In this document: positions 44,656-53,162 of the stretch, in pieces | Layout: each line of letters starts with the position of its first letter | How positions within the stretch are numbered: position 1 is the stretch's first letter | NCBI GenBank assembly: GCA_036821645.1 | Contig: DAISJD010000007.1 | Coordinates: forward strand, 1 to 55,915 | Reading direction: 5' to 3' | From: DAISJD01 sp036821645 | GTDB taxonomy: Bacteria; Pseudomonadota; Alphaproteobacteria; ATCC43930; CGMCC-115725 | Length of the DNA: 55,915 nucleotides | Made by a program: the position numbers and the translations under genes | Notes under the pieces: generated by a model | The model's database searches: none | The model's input: only the letters and a program-made list of their open reading frames with translations | What the model was told of the DNA's origin: nothing

Positions 44656-46101
44656 ATGCTTAAAAATGAGGCATATTGTCCCGACGCCGTCTTTGACGAA
44701 ATGCTGATGCCCGATGGAACCCCGCGTCCCGCCTACAGCACCCTGATGTCCTGGATCGACCGACAATCTTCTGAAAAACTACAACAAAAACAACGCGAAG
44801 CCGATCTGATCTTTCGCCGTCTCGGCATTACCTTCGCGGTGTACGGCGATGCTACCGATCACGAGCGCGTCATCCCGTTCGATCTCATACCGCGCATCCT
44901 CTCGGCCGTGGAGTGGCGCTTTTTAGAGCGCGGGATCGAACAACGCGTACGCGCGCTCAATGCCTTTCTCTACGATATATATCATCGCCAGGAAATCATC
45001 CGGGCCGGGATTCTGCCGTCGGCACTCATCAATCAAAATGCCGCTTTTTTACCCGAGATGATGGGCTTCGATCCGCCCGGCCGGGTTTATGCCCATATTA
45101 TCGGCACGGATATCGTCCGCGCGGGACCGGGCGAGAGCGGGTTCTACGTGCTCGAAGACAATCTGCGCACGCCCTCCGGCGTTTCCTACATGCTGGAGAA
45201 CCGCGAGGCGATGATGCATCTTTTCCCCGGCCTCTTCGCCGCCCATCGCATCGCCCCCGTGGATCGATATCCCGAAATGTTGCGCCAAACCCTTGAGACC
45301 GTAGCCCCGCCCGATTGCCGGGGCGATCCCAAAATCGCGATACTCACGCCCGGCATGTTCAATTCCGCTTATTTCGAACACGCCTTTCTCGCCGATCAGA
45401 TGGGGGTGGAACTGGTTCAGGGCAGCGATCTCATCGTCGATGACGGTGCCCTTTATATGCGCACGATCCGGGGCAAGGAACGGCTGCACATCCTCTATCG
45501 CCGGGTCGATGATGCGTTTTTGGACCCGTTGAATTTCAGGTCCGATTCGGTCTTGGGCGTGCCAGGCCTGTTCGATCTCTACCGGGCGGGCAAAGTGACG
45601 ATCGTCAATGCCCCCGGCACGGGCATCGCCGACGATAAGGCGGTCTATGCCTATATGCCGGCCATCGTCAATTTTTATACGGGGGAAAAGCCGCTTTTGA
45701 ACAATGTCGAGACATGGCGCTGCGCCTTGCCGGAAGAATGCGCCCATGTCCTGGCCCATCTCGACGATTTGGTCGTGAAAGAAGTCCACGGTTCCGGGGG
45801 ATACGGCATGTTGATCGGCCCCCATGCCAGCTGCGAAGAACGCACGCGCTTTGCCGAAAAAATTCGCGCCAATCCCGGAAACTACATCGCGCAGCCGACC
45901 CTCGCCCTCTCCACATGTCCGGCCTTTTGCCCAGAAGGCATCGCCCCGCGCCATGTCGATCTCAGACCCTTCGTCCTGGTCGGCGACCGGATAGAGGTCA
46001 CACCGGGCGGTCTCACCCGCGTCGCCCTGCAAAAAGGATCCTTGGTGGTCAATTCCAGCCAAGGCGGCGGCACGAAAGATACCTGGGTCTTGGAGGATTG
46101 A
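44656..46101 (+). CDS. Circularly permuted ATP-grasp protein
   Basis: A 481-residue protein of the circularly permuted ATP-grasp type 2 family, which probably ligates an amine to a carboxylate using ATP. Recognised by the start YSTLMSWIDRQSSEKLQ, the GFDPPGRVYAHIIGTDIVRAG block, EDNLRTPSGVSYMLENR, and the late GSGGYGMLIGP and QPTLALSTCP segments. It is the first gene of a four-gene operon with alpha-E, transglutaminase-like and Anbu genes; this set is known to co-occur and is proposed to make and process a small peptide-like tag or product. AGGAG lies 10 bases before the ATG. Confidence 0.93.
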   Translation: MLKNEAYCPDAVFDEMLMPDGTPRPAYSTLMSWIDRQSSEKLQQKQREADLIFRRLGITFAVYGDATDHERVIPFDLIPRILSAVEWRFLERGIEQRVRALNAFLYDIYHRQEIIRAGILPSALINQNAAFLPEMMGFDPPGRVYAHIIGTDIVRAGPGESGFYVLEDNLRTPSGVSYMLENREAMMHLFPGLFAAHRIAPVDRYPEMLRQTLETVAPPDCRGDPKIAILTPGMFNSAYFEHAFLADQMGVELVQGSDLIVDDGALYMRTIRGKERLHILYRRVDDAFLDPLNFRSDSVLGVPGLFDLYRAGKVTIVNAPGTGIADDKAVYAYMPAIVNFYTGEKPLLNNVETWRCALPEECAHVLAHLDDLVVKEVHGSGGYGMLIGPHASCEERTRFAEKIRANPGNYIAQPTLALSTCPAFCPEGIAPRHVDLRPFVLVGDRIEVTPGGLTRVALQKGSLVVNSSQGGGTKDTWVLED

Positions 46102-46103
46102 TC

Positions 46104-47048
46104 ATGCTGGGACGCACTGCCGCCTCGCTTTTCTGGATGTCGCGTCAGGTCGAACGGGCGGAAAACATCGCCCGGCTGACCGAAGTCGGCCATCGCCTGG
46201 CCCTCACCCCCGCCCATGGCACCGGGTATCGCGACGATTGGCAATCGACGCTCGCCGCCGCCGGGTGCCTCGATGCGTTTCGCGCACGCTATGACGACAT
46301 CACCGCCGACAGCGTGACGCAGTTCTTGCTGTTCGACCGCACTAACCCGGCTTCGGTCAGCGCCTGTCTCGAAGCCGCCCGCCAAAATGGTCGCTCCGTC
46401 CGTACGGCCCTCACGCGCGAAATGTGGGAAGCCTTGAATTCGACCTGGATCGAATTTTCCGCGATGAAGCCCGACGATCTCAATCAAGGTCAATTGCCCG
46501 ATCTATTGGATTGGATCCGGCAACGCTCGTCGCTGTTTCGGGGGGCCGTCGCCGGTACGCTGCTGCGCGACGAGGGGTTTTTATTCGCCGATCTTGGAGC
46601 CTTTCTCGAACGGGCCGACAATACGGCGCGCATTCTCGACGTGAAATACAATATTCTCCTGCCCGCCAACGACGCGATTGCGGGCGAGCGTCACCTCTAT
46701 CAATGGGAAACGATCCTGCGGTCCGTGTCGGCCCATCGGTCATATCGCCATGTCTATAAAGAACGCTATCAACCGTCCCATGTCGTCGATTTCATGATCC
46801 TGCGACCGGAAATGCCGCGCAGTCTGCGATTTTGCCACGATCGGGTGGCGCATTCCCTCAACCGCCTGTACGAACGGACGGGGGGCGGGCGCGAATCCAT
46901 GGCGCTTGCGGCGGGTTCTTGCGCCACCTTGCACGACAATGCGATCGACGGGATCTTCAAACAGGGACTCCACGCCTTCCTGACCGGGTTTCTGCGCCTC
47001 AACGCAACCCTTGCCGACAAGATCGCGCTCGAATTCCATTTTATGTGA
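46104..47048 (+). CDS. Alpha-E domain protein
   Basis: A 314-residue all-helical protein of the alpha-E family. The start MLGRTAASLFWMSRQVERAENIARL is the family hallmark, with the paired ERADNTARILDVKYNILLP motif near residue 175. Its biochemical role is unknown; it always accompanies the ATP-grasp gene, sometimes fused to it. GGAGG lies just upstream of the ATG, which overlaps the end of the previous gene's terminal bases by a gap of only two bases, so translation is coupled. Confidence 0.93.
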   Translation: MLGRTAASLFWMSRQVERAENIARLTEVGHRLALTPAHGTGYRDDWQSTLAAAGCLDAFRARYDDITADSVTQFLLFDRTNPASVSACLEAARQNGRSVRTALTREMWEALNSTWIEFSAMKPDDLNQGQLPDLLDWIRQRSSLFRGAVAGTLLRDEGFLFADLGAFLERADNTARILDVKYNILLPANDAIAGERHLYQWETILRSVSAHRSYRHVYKERYQPSHVVDFMILRPEMPRSLRFCHDRVAHSLNRLYERTGGGRESMALAAGSCATLHDNAIDGIFKQGLHAFLTGFLRLNATLADKIALEFHFM

Positions 47049-47059
47049 GGAGACCCGCC

Positions 47060-47893
47060 ATGCGGATCACCATTCGGCATTCCAGCGACTACCAGTATGA
47101 CGGCCCCCCCGCCGCCGCGATCCAGGCCCTGCGGCTCACCCCGATGACGACGCCGGGTCAGCGGATTCTATCCTGGCAAATCGACGCCCAGGGCTACGAC
47201 CGGGCGGCCCATCACATCGATGCGTTCGGCAATCGGGTCGATCTTCTGGCGGGCGGGCCCGATCAAAACCTAATCCGGATCGTGGCCTCTGGGATCGTCG
47301 AAACCACGGATCAGGCCGGGATCGTCGGTTGGACCGGCGAGGCCGCGGTCCCAGCCGTCTTTCTGCGCAGCACGCCCGCAACCGCCGCCAGTGCCGGGAT
47401 CTTGGCGCTGGCCAAAGAGGCCAAAACGCCACGTCCCCTTGAAACCCTGCACCGGCTTATGACCCTGATCCATGGGCGCATCGCTTATGATCTCGATGCG
47501 ACCCATGCCCACACCACGGCGGCCGATGCATTCGGGGATGGGCGCGGCGTCTGTCAGGATCACAGCCACATCTTCATCAGTGCCGCCCGCAGCCTCGGCA
47601 TTCCCGCCCGGTACGTTACGGGCTATCTGCTGCTGACCACGGGGGACGACGCCCCCGCCCAACATGCCTGGGCCGAAGCCCTGGTCGACGATATCGGCTG
47701 GATCGGGTTCGACCCGGCCAATTGCCTCTGTCCGACCGAACGCTATGTCCGGCTGTGCACAGGGCTCGACGCGCCCGGTGCCGCCCCGATCCGGGGGATC
47801 CGGCGCGGGATCGGGACCGAGTCGCTTTGCGTATCCGTGTCCGTTCGCGACGGGTGCCTTGAAGAGGCTGGCCTTGACCAAAGCCAACAATGA
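47060..47893 (+). CDS. Transglutaminase-like cysteine protease
   Basis: A 277-residue protein with the transglutaminase catalytic triad: C165 in GVCQDHSH, H201 in QHAWAE and D217 in GFDPAN. The N-terminal ~100 residues form the beta-rich domain typical of bacterial members (ITIRHSSDYQYDGP). Such proteins usually act as peptidases or amidases rather than cross-linkers. It is the third gene of the operon, with GGAG before the ATG, 11 bases after the alpha-E stop. Context suggests it cleaves or trims a product of the ATP-grasp ligase (inference). Confidence 0.93.
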   Translation: MRITIRHSSDYQYDGPPAAAIQALRLTPMTTPGQRILSWQIDAQGYDRAAHHIDAFGNRVDLLAGGPDQNLIRIVASGIVETTDQAGIVGWTGEAAVPAVFLRSTPATAASAGILALAKEAKTPRPLETLHRLMTLIHGRIAYDLDATHAHTTAADAFGDGRGVCQDHSHIFISAARSLGIPARYVTGYLLLTTGDDAPAQHAWAEALVDDIGWIGFDPANCLCPTERYVRLCTGLDAPGAAPIRGIRRGIGTESLCVSVSVRDGCLEEAGLDQSQQ

Positions 47894-47939
47894 TCCGCAT
47901 GATCCATAATCGTTCGTGACTGGTTGGGACTCTTTTCGA

Positions 47940-48692
47940 ATGACCTATTGCGTTGGCTTACGCTTGGATCAAGGCCTGGTTCTGGCGGCCGATACGAGAA
48001 CCAATGCCGGGTTTGACAATATTTCGATCTTTCGCAAGATGCATGTCTGGGAACGGCCCGGCGACCGGGTGATCATCCTCATGTCCGCCGGCAATCTCGC
48101 CTTGTCGCAATCGGTGATTTCCGATCTGAACGAGGCGATCGACGCCGGGGGCGAGCGCCATTCCTTCACCACGGTGGAAACCCTGTTCCAGGCCGCCCGT
48201 CTCGTAGGCGAAGCCCTGCGCGCCGTGCGCCGGATCGATGGTCCCGCCCTCGAAGAATCCGGCACGCCGTTCAATGTGTCGTTCATCCTGGGCGGTCAGA
48301 TCCATGGCGAGCCGCCGCGCCTGTTCCAGATCTATGCCGAGGGCAATTTCATCGAGGCAACCAAGGACACGCCCTTTTTGCAAATCGGCGAACATAAATA
48401 CGGTAAACCCATTCTAGACCGGGCGGCCCGCACGGACATGCCGCTTTCGGATGCGGCAAAACTCGTCCTGCTCAGTTTTGATTCGACCCTGCGCTCCAAC
48501 CTTTCGGTCGGCATGCCGCTCGACCTCGTCATCTATCAACGCGATCGCCTGCACATCACCCACCAACGCCGGATCGATGCCGACGATCCTTATTTTCAAA
48601 CCTTGTCACAAGATTGGTCCCGTGCCTTGGGTCAGGCCCTGCGCGATATGCAGCCTTACGCGGGCGACGCCCTCACCGATCCTGCGGGGTGA
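47940..48692 (+). CDS. Anbu, bacterial proteasome homologue
   Basis: A 250-residue Ntn-hydrolase related to proteasome beta subunits and HslV. It starts MTYCVGLRLDQGLVLAADTRTNAG; the Thr after Met is the expected nucleophile once Met is removed, and the Asp of AADTR and the Lys of FRKM complete the usual site. Anbu forms open helical or ring assemblies in studied cases, and its substrate is unknown. It is the last gene of the operon, 46 bases after the transglutaminase-like gene, and convergent with the deacetylase gene. I chose the internal ATG because the N-terminal Thr must follow the start. Confidence 0.93.
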   Translation: MTYCVGLRLDQGLVLAADTRTNAGFDNISIFRKMHVWERPGDRVIILMSAGNLALSQSVISDLNEAIDAGGERHSFTTVETLFQAARLVGEALRAVRRIDGPALEESGTPFNVSFILGGQIHGEPPRLFQIYAEGNFIEATKDTPFLQIGEHKYGKPILDRAARTDMPLSDAAKLVLLSFDSTLRSNLSVGMPLDLVIYQRDRLHITHQRRIDADDPYFQTLSQDWSRALGQALRDMQPYAGDALTDPAG

Positions 48693-48730
48693 TCGATTTG
48701 GGCGGGCGTGGGTCGGGCGGACTGGGATGG

Positions 48731-49981
48731 TCAGGGCGGGCCCGGATCGCGTGTGCGGGCAATGATCGTACTGACCGGTACCAATTGAAAGCCGCGCGCC
48801 GCCATGTCGGGCAGCCAATGACGCAACGCGCTGATCGTGGGGCCGTGGGGATGGCCGATGGCGATGGCATAGCCGGTCCGGCGCGCGATCGCCTCGGCCT
48901 TCGACAATTCCGCCGCAACCGCAGGCGTACTGATCGTCACGTCCAAAAATACATCGCGCGCCGCATGGGGAATGCCGACCGCCTCGGCCGCCGCAATTCC
49001 GGCGGAATTGGCCGTCGTCTTCGAATCGAGAAAGAACAGATGCCGTTCTTGCAGCATTTCCATCACGAGATGCATGCCGTCATAGGATTGGGTGAAGCGG
49101 CTGCCCATGTGGTTGTTGATCCCGACGATCCCCTCGACCCGGTTTAGCCCCCACGTCAAGCGACGGCGCAGTTCCGCCGGATCGAGCCCGATCATCAAGG
49201 CATAGGGTCCGGGATCAACCCGACGGGCCTCCGGCTCCATCGGGACATGCAGCATGATTTCATGGCCATGGGCCCGCCCGCGCGCGGTTTGGGCGCCGAG
49301 ATCCTCGGCATAGGTCATGAACGATAGGGTGAGCGGCCCCGGCAGGTCGATGACATCGGCGGCATGGGGTCGATCGATGCCGAGATCGTCGATCACCACC
49401 GCGATCATCGGCCGGGCCGCACCGGCACTCAAGACCGCCCGACGATGATCGAGCCCATGGTCACCGACACGGTTGCCACCCCGCTCGGACAGAAGCGGCT
49501 TTGCCGACAACGGTCCGGCGGGCGATGATCCAACAGGAGACGATCCAACAGGAGACGGGGGCAGACCATGACCCTCCAGCATCGGAGACGATGACGGCTC
49601 CTGCTCCCCTGGGGCGAAGGGCAAGAGATCGGCGTAAGGGTCAAGCCCCGCCTTCTGAGGTGCCTCTTCGGATCGCGGTGTCTTCAACACGCGGCGACGG
49701 AGGGATTCCTCGCGCATCAATAACGGGTCGCTCAATAACGGGTCGCCGAAGGCTTCACCCAACGCCTCGCCGGTTTCGCGCAACCGCTCCGCCGATGGGG
49801 GCGGCAGGGCCAAACCGGCCACCCGCGGCATCCCGGCATCGCGCAAAGTCGGCATGAACAAGGCTCCCGTGACAAAACCGGCCCCCATCGCCAAAACCGA
49901 CACGCAAACCCAAAACCGCCAGGATATCAGGCGCAAGCCGGTCTTGCGCCGCCGCCGCCGCGTCGCCGGTTTTATCGCCAT
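48731..49981 (-). CDS. Divergent polysaccharide deacetylase (YibQ-like)
   Basis: A 416-residue membrane-anchored protein. A basic N-terminus and one hydrophobic helix (~residues 22-45) are followed by a long disordered Pro/Ser/Gly linker to ~190, with tandem SSPVGSSPVGSS-type repeats. The deacetylase-like domain starts at MIAVVIDDLGIDRPH and has FMTYAED, NNHMGSRFT and AIGHPHGPTISAL. These are marks of the divergent deacetylase family. The second D of IDD and the two His of the NNHMGS and GHPH blocks probably bind metal. Its substrate is unknown; the place of action is the periplasm. Confidence 0.88.
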   Translation of the reverse strand: MAIKPATRRRRRKTGLRLISWRFWVCVSVLAMGAGFVTGALFMPTLRDAGMPRVAGLALPPPSAERLRETGEALGEAFGDPLLSDPLLMREESLRRRVLKTPRSEEAPQKAGLDPYADLLPFAPGEQEPSSSPMLEGHGLPPSPVGSSPVGSSPAGPLSAKPLLSERGGNRVGDHGLDHRRAVLSAGAARPMIAVVIDDLGIDRPHAADVIDLPGPLTLSFMTYAEDLGAQTARGRAHGHEIMLHVPMEPEARRVDPGPYALMIGLDPAELRRRLTWGLNRVEGIVGINNHMGSRFTQSYDGMHLVMEMLQERHLFFLDSKTTANSAGIAAAEAVGIPHAARDVFLDVTISTPAVAAELSKAEAIARRTGYAIAIGHPHGPTISALRHWLPDMAARGFQLVPVSTIIARTRDPGPP

Positions 49982-50201
49982 AATCCCCCTTCGACAGCGG
50001 CACAGACCCTCATCCGCGACACCCCATCATCCACGACGCTTTGCAATGATCGACACGCGCTCGTTCAAGATTTTTACCGTCGAACCATGCCATTCTTCAT
50101 CCGTTTGTAGCATAACACCCGCCGTCACCGCCATGATCGCATGGTTGAACCGCGCCCTCGACACCCATCTCATCCTTTGCACCCCTCGAAGGCCTGTTAT
50201 A

Positions 50202-50246
50202 TGGTGCCAATTCGTGATGTGGTGGGGGCAGAGCCCCGGTTTTCTT
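50202..50246 (+). promoter_or_regulatory. Trp-codon-rich stretch with hairpin before trpG
   Basis: In frame with trpG, codons TGG occur at 50202, 50220 and 50223, followed at once by GGGGC-AGA-GCCCC (50225-50237) and a T-rich GGTTTTCTT. Tandem Trp codons next to a terminator-like hairpin resemble a transcription attenuator, but there is no stop codon separating it from trpG. Confidence 0.3.
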
Positions 50247-50264
50247 GACACGATCGATGGTCCG

Positions 50265-50849
50265 ATGTTCCTTCTGCTCGATAATTACGATAGTTTTACC
50301 TACAATCTCTGGCATTATCTGAGTGAACTCGGGGCCGAAATCCGGGTCGTGCGCAACGATGCGATCAGTGTCGCGGCGGTCATGGCCCTGCCGCTGCAAG
50401 GGATCATCATCTCCCCCGGTCCCGGCACCCCGGAACAATCGGGCATCACCGTCGATCTGGTCCGGGCGGCGATTGCCGTGCCGCTTCTGGGCGTATGCCT
50501 CGGCCATCAGGCGATCGGGGCCGCCTATGGCGGCACCGTGATCCGCGCGCCCGCCCCCATGCACGGCAAGGTAAGCCCGGTCCATCATACCGGCGGGGGC
50601 GTCTTCGCCGGTCTGCCCGACCCGTTCATGGCAACCCGCTATCATTCCCTCATCGTCGATCGGGCGACGGTGCCCGATTGTCTCGTGATCGATGCGTGGA
50701 CGACGGACGGTCTGATCATGGGCCTGCATCATCGCGATTACCCGGTTTACGGCGTACAATTTCACCCGGAAAGCATCGCGTCCGAGGCGGGTAAACCCCT
50801 GTTGCAGAATTTCCTGACCCTCGCCACCAACCGACAGGCCGCCCTATGA
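50265..50849 (+). CDS. trpG: Anthranilate synthase glutamine amidotransferase
   Basis: Class I glutaminase subunit that supplies ammonia to TrpE for anthranilate, and often to PabB for aminodeoxychorismate. Nucleophile C78 in GVCLGHQAIG, and the His-Glu pair in VQFHPES, are visible. Length is 194 residues. The ATG at 50265 gives the family start MFLLLDNYDSFTYN. trpE, its usual neighbour upstream, is absent; a divergent deacetylase gene lies there instead. Its last bases overlap trpD (ATGA), the first of four such overlaps in this operon. Confidence 0.95.
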   Translation: MFLLLDNYDSFTYNLWHYLSELGAEIRVVRNDAISVAAVMALPLQGIIISPGPGTPEQSGITVDLVRAAIAVPLLGVCLGHQAIGAAYGGTVIRAPAPMHGKVSPVHHTGGGVFAGLPDPFMATRYHSLIVDRATVPDCLVIDAWTTDGLIMGLHHRDYPVYGVQFHPESIASEAGKPLLQNFLTLATNRQAAL

Positions 50850-51874
50850 GTGCCTCTTCCACCTTGATCAAGCACTGGCTGGGGCAGCTTGCCACCGGCG
50901 CATCGCTCAGCGAAGCCGATGCCGAAGCCGCCATCGAAACCATGATGTCCGGCGACGCCACCCCCGCCCAAATCGGGGCCTTTCTCATGGCGATGCGGGT
51001 CCGGGGTGAAACGATCGCGGAAATCACCGGGGCCGCCCGCGCCATGCGCGCCCGCGCGATCCCGATCACGGCACCGCCCGGCGCGATCGATACGTGCGGC
51101 ACGGGCGGGGATGCCGCCGGCACCTTCAATATTTCTACCGCCGCCGCCTTCGTCATCGCCGCCAACGGTGTGCCGGTCGCCAAACACGGCAACCGGGCCA
51201 TGTCCTCGAAATCCGGGTCGAGCGATGTTTTAACCGCCCTCGGCGTCGATATCGACGCCCCGTTCGAGCGGGTTCAACGGGCCCTCGATACGGTCGGCAT
51301 CTGCTTCATGATGGCCCAGCGCCATCATACCGCCACCCGCCACGTCGCCCCCGTGCGGGTTGAAATGGGCACCCGGACCATCTTCAATCTTTTGGGCCCC
51401 CTCACCAATCCGGCCAAGGTCCGCCGTCAAGTCATGGGGGTCTTTGCCGCGCAATGGGTCGAACCGTTGGCCCACGTCCTGAACCATCTCGGCAGCGAGC
51501 GGGCCTTCGTCGTACACGGCGATGGGCTCGACGAACTGACCACGGCCGGCACATCCGAGATTGCGGCCCTTGAGGGGGGCACCGTGCGGCGTTTCACCCT
51601 GACGCCCGAGGCGGTCGGCCTGCCGCGCGCCGCCCTTTCGGATCTACAGGGCGGCACGCCGGCCGATAATGCCGCGCTGCTGCGACTGCTCTTTGCCGGC
51701 AAAACCGGCCCCATTCGCGATATCGTCGCCCTGAACGCGGCGGCGGCCCTCCTGGTTGCGGGCAAGGTCGATCGTCTCGAAGACGGGATCCGCCGCGCGG
51801 GCGAGGCCATCGATAGCGGGGCGGCAGAGGCTAAACTCGACCAATTGATCGCCGTTACACAGGGGCACGCATGA
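50846..51874 (+). CDS. trpD: Anthranilate phosphoribosyltransferase
   Basis: Joins anthranilate to PRPP in the second step of tryptophan synthesis. The PRPP-binding DTCGTGGDAAGTFNIST block (~residue 82-98), KHGNRAMSSKSGSSDVL and the later GTRTIFNLLGPLTNPA are clear. Length of 342 residues is typical. It overlaps trpG and trpC by 4 bases each, so expression is coupled. Confidence 0.97.
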   Translation: MSASSTLIKHWLGQLATGASLSEADAEAAIETMMSGDATPAQIGAFLMAMRVRGETIAEITGAARAMRARAIPITAPPGAIDTCGTGGDAAGTFNISTAAAFVIAANGVPVAKHGNRAMSSKSGSSDVLTALGVDIDAPFERVQRALDTVGICFMMAQRHHTATRHVAPVRVEMGTRTIFNLLGPLTNPAKVRRQVMGVFAAQWVEPLAHVLNHLGSERAFVVHGDGLDELTTAGTSEIAALEGGTVRRFTLTPEAVGLPRAALSDLQGGTPADNAALLRLLFAGKTGPIRDIVALNAAAALLVAGKVDRLEDGIRRAGEAIDSGAAEAKLDQLIAVTQGHA

Positions 51875-52668
51875 GCGATATTCTGGCCGAAATCTGCGCC
51901 CAAAAGCGCCTGGACGTGGCCGCCGCCAAGGCAGCCGTCCCGCAAGCCGCCCTGGAACGGCGGCTTGCATCCGCCCCCCCGGTTCGGGATTTCATCGGGG
52001 CTTTGGGCGACGCCGTCGCACGCGGCGCTTATGGGCTCATCGCGGAAATCAAAAAGGCATCGCCCAGTCACGGTCTCATCCGCCCCGAATTTTCCCCCGC
52101 CGCCCTCGCCCAGGCCTATGAGTCCGCCGGGGCCGCCTGTCTCTCGGTCCTAACCGAGGGTCCTTATTTTCAAGGCCACCCAGACCATCTCATCGCGGCC
52201 CGCGCCGCCACGAACCGGCCCGTCCTGCGCAAGGATTTCACCCTCGATGCCTATCAGGTGATCGAGGCCCGCGCGATCGGGGCCGACGCCATCCTGTTGA
52301 TCATGGCCGCCCTCGACGACGACACCGCCCGCACGCTTGAGGCCCTTGCCCATTCGCTGGGGCTTGCGGTCCTGATCGAGGTTCATGATGCGGACGAATT
52401 GGATCGGGCCTTGCGCCTTACTTCGCCCTTGATCGGGGTGAATAACCGCAATTTAAAAAGCCTGAAAACCGATCTTACCACAACCGAACGGCTTGCCGCC
52501 GCGCTTCCGGCCGACCGGCTCTTGGTCAGTGAAAGCGGACTGCAAAACAAGGCCGATCTCGATCGGATGGCCATGGTCGGGGCGAAACGGTTTCTGGTCG
52601 GGGAATCCCTTCTGCGCACAGGCGACGTTGCGCGCGCGACGCGCCTGTTGCTGACTGGGCAGCCATGA
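51871..52668 (+). CDS. trpC: Indole-3-glycerol phosphate synthase
   Basis: Closes the indole ring in tryptophan synthesis. The TIM-barrel motifs AEIKKASPSHGLI (~residue 58-70), LSVLTEGPYFQG, RKDFTLDAYQV, GVNNRNLKSLKTDL and SESGLQNKADL are present and hold the catalytic Lys and Glu residues. Length is 265 residues, the monofunctional form. Overlaps trpD and moaC. Confidence 0.97.
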   Translation: MSDILAEICAQKRLDVAAAKAAVPQAALERRLASAPPVRDFIGALGDAVARGAYGLIAEIKKASPSHGLIRPEFSPAALAQAYESAGAACLSVLTEGPYFQGHPDHLIAARAATNRPVLRKDFTLDAYQVIEARAIGADAILLIMAALDDDTARTLEALAHSLGLAVLIEVHDADELDRALRLTSPLIGVNNRNLKSLKTDLTTTERLAAALPADRLLVSESGLQNKADLDRMAMVGAKRFLVGESLLRTGDVARATRLLLTGQP

Positions 52669-53162
52669 CCGGCTTCACCCATTTCGATGCCGACGGCCAG
52701 GCGATCATGGTCGATGTCAGCGACAAACCGATCAGCAATCGGGTGGCGGTCGCGACGGGCCACGTCACCATGGCGCCTGCAACCCTGGCGCTCATCGCCG
52801 AGGGTGGTCTGCAAAAAGGCGATGTCCTCTCCGTCGCACGCCTTGCCGGGATCATGGGGGCAAAACGGACCCCGGACCTCATTCCCCTCTGTCATCCCTT
52901 AGCCCTGACATCGGTGACGGTCGACCTTACGCTGCGCCCCGATCTGCCTGGGATAGAGATCACGGCCTGTTGCAAACTCGCTGGAAAAACCGGCGTCGAA
53001 ATGGAAGCCCTCACCGCCGTCAGTATCGCCGCCCTCACGGTCTACGACATGGCAAAGGCGGTCGATAAGGCGATGGTCATCGGGCCGATCCGCCTCGTCG
53101 CCAAGGATGGGGGCAAATCGGGCCCCTGGCGTGCGGGTCCGGGCGAAGGGGTTATCCCATGA
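52665..53162 (+). CDS. moaC: Cyclic pyranopterin monophosphate synthase
   Basis: Works with MoaA in the first step of molybdenum cofactor synthesis. Recognised by DVSDKPISNRVAVATG near residue 18, the AKRTPDLIPLCHPLAL block and the GKTGVEMEALTAVSIAALTVYDMAKAVDK region with the catalytic Lys/Asp. Length of 165 residues is normal. Its place between trpC and moeA, with 4-base overlaps on both sides, is a known alphaproteobacterial arrangement. Confidence 0.97.
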   Translation: MTGFTHFDADGQAIMVDVSDKPISNRVAVATGHVTMAPATLALIAEGGLQKGDVLSVARLAGIMGAKRTPDLIPLCHPLALTSVTVDLTLRPDLPGIEITACCKLAGKTGVEMEALTAVSIAALTVYDMAKAVDKAMVIGPIRLVAKDGGKSGPWRAGPGEGVIP

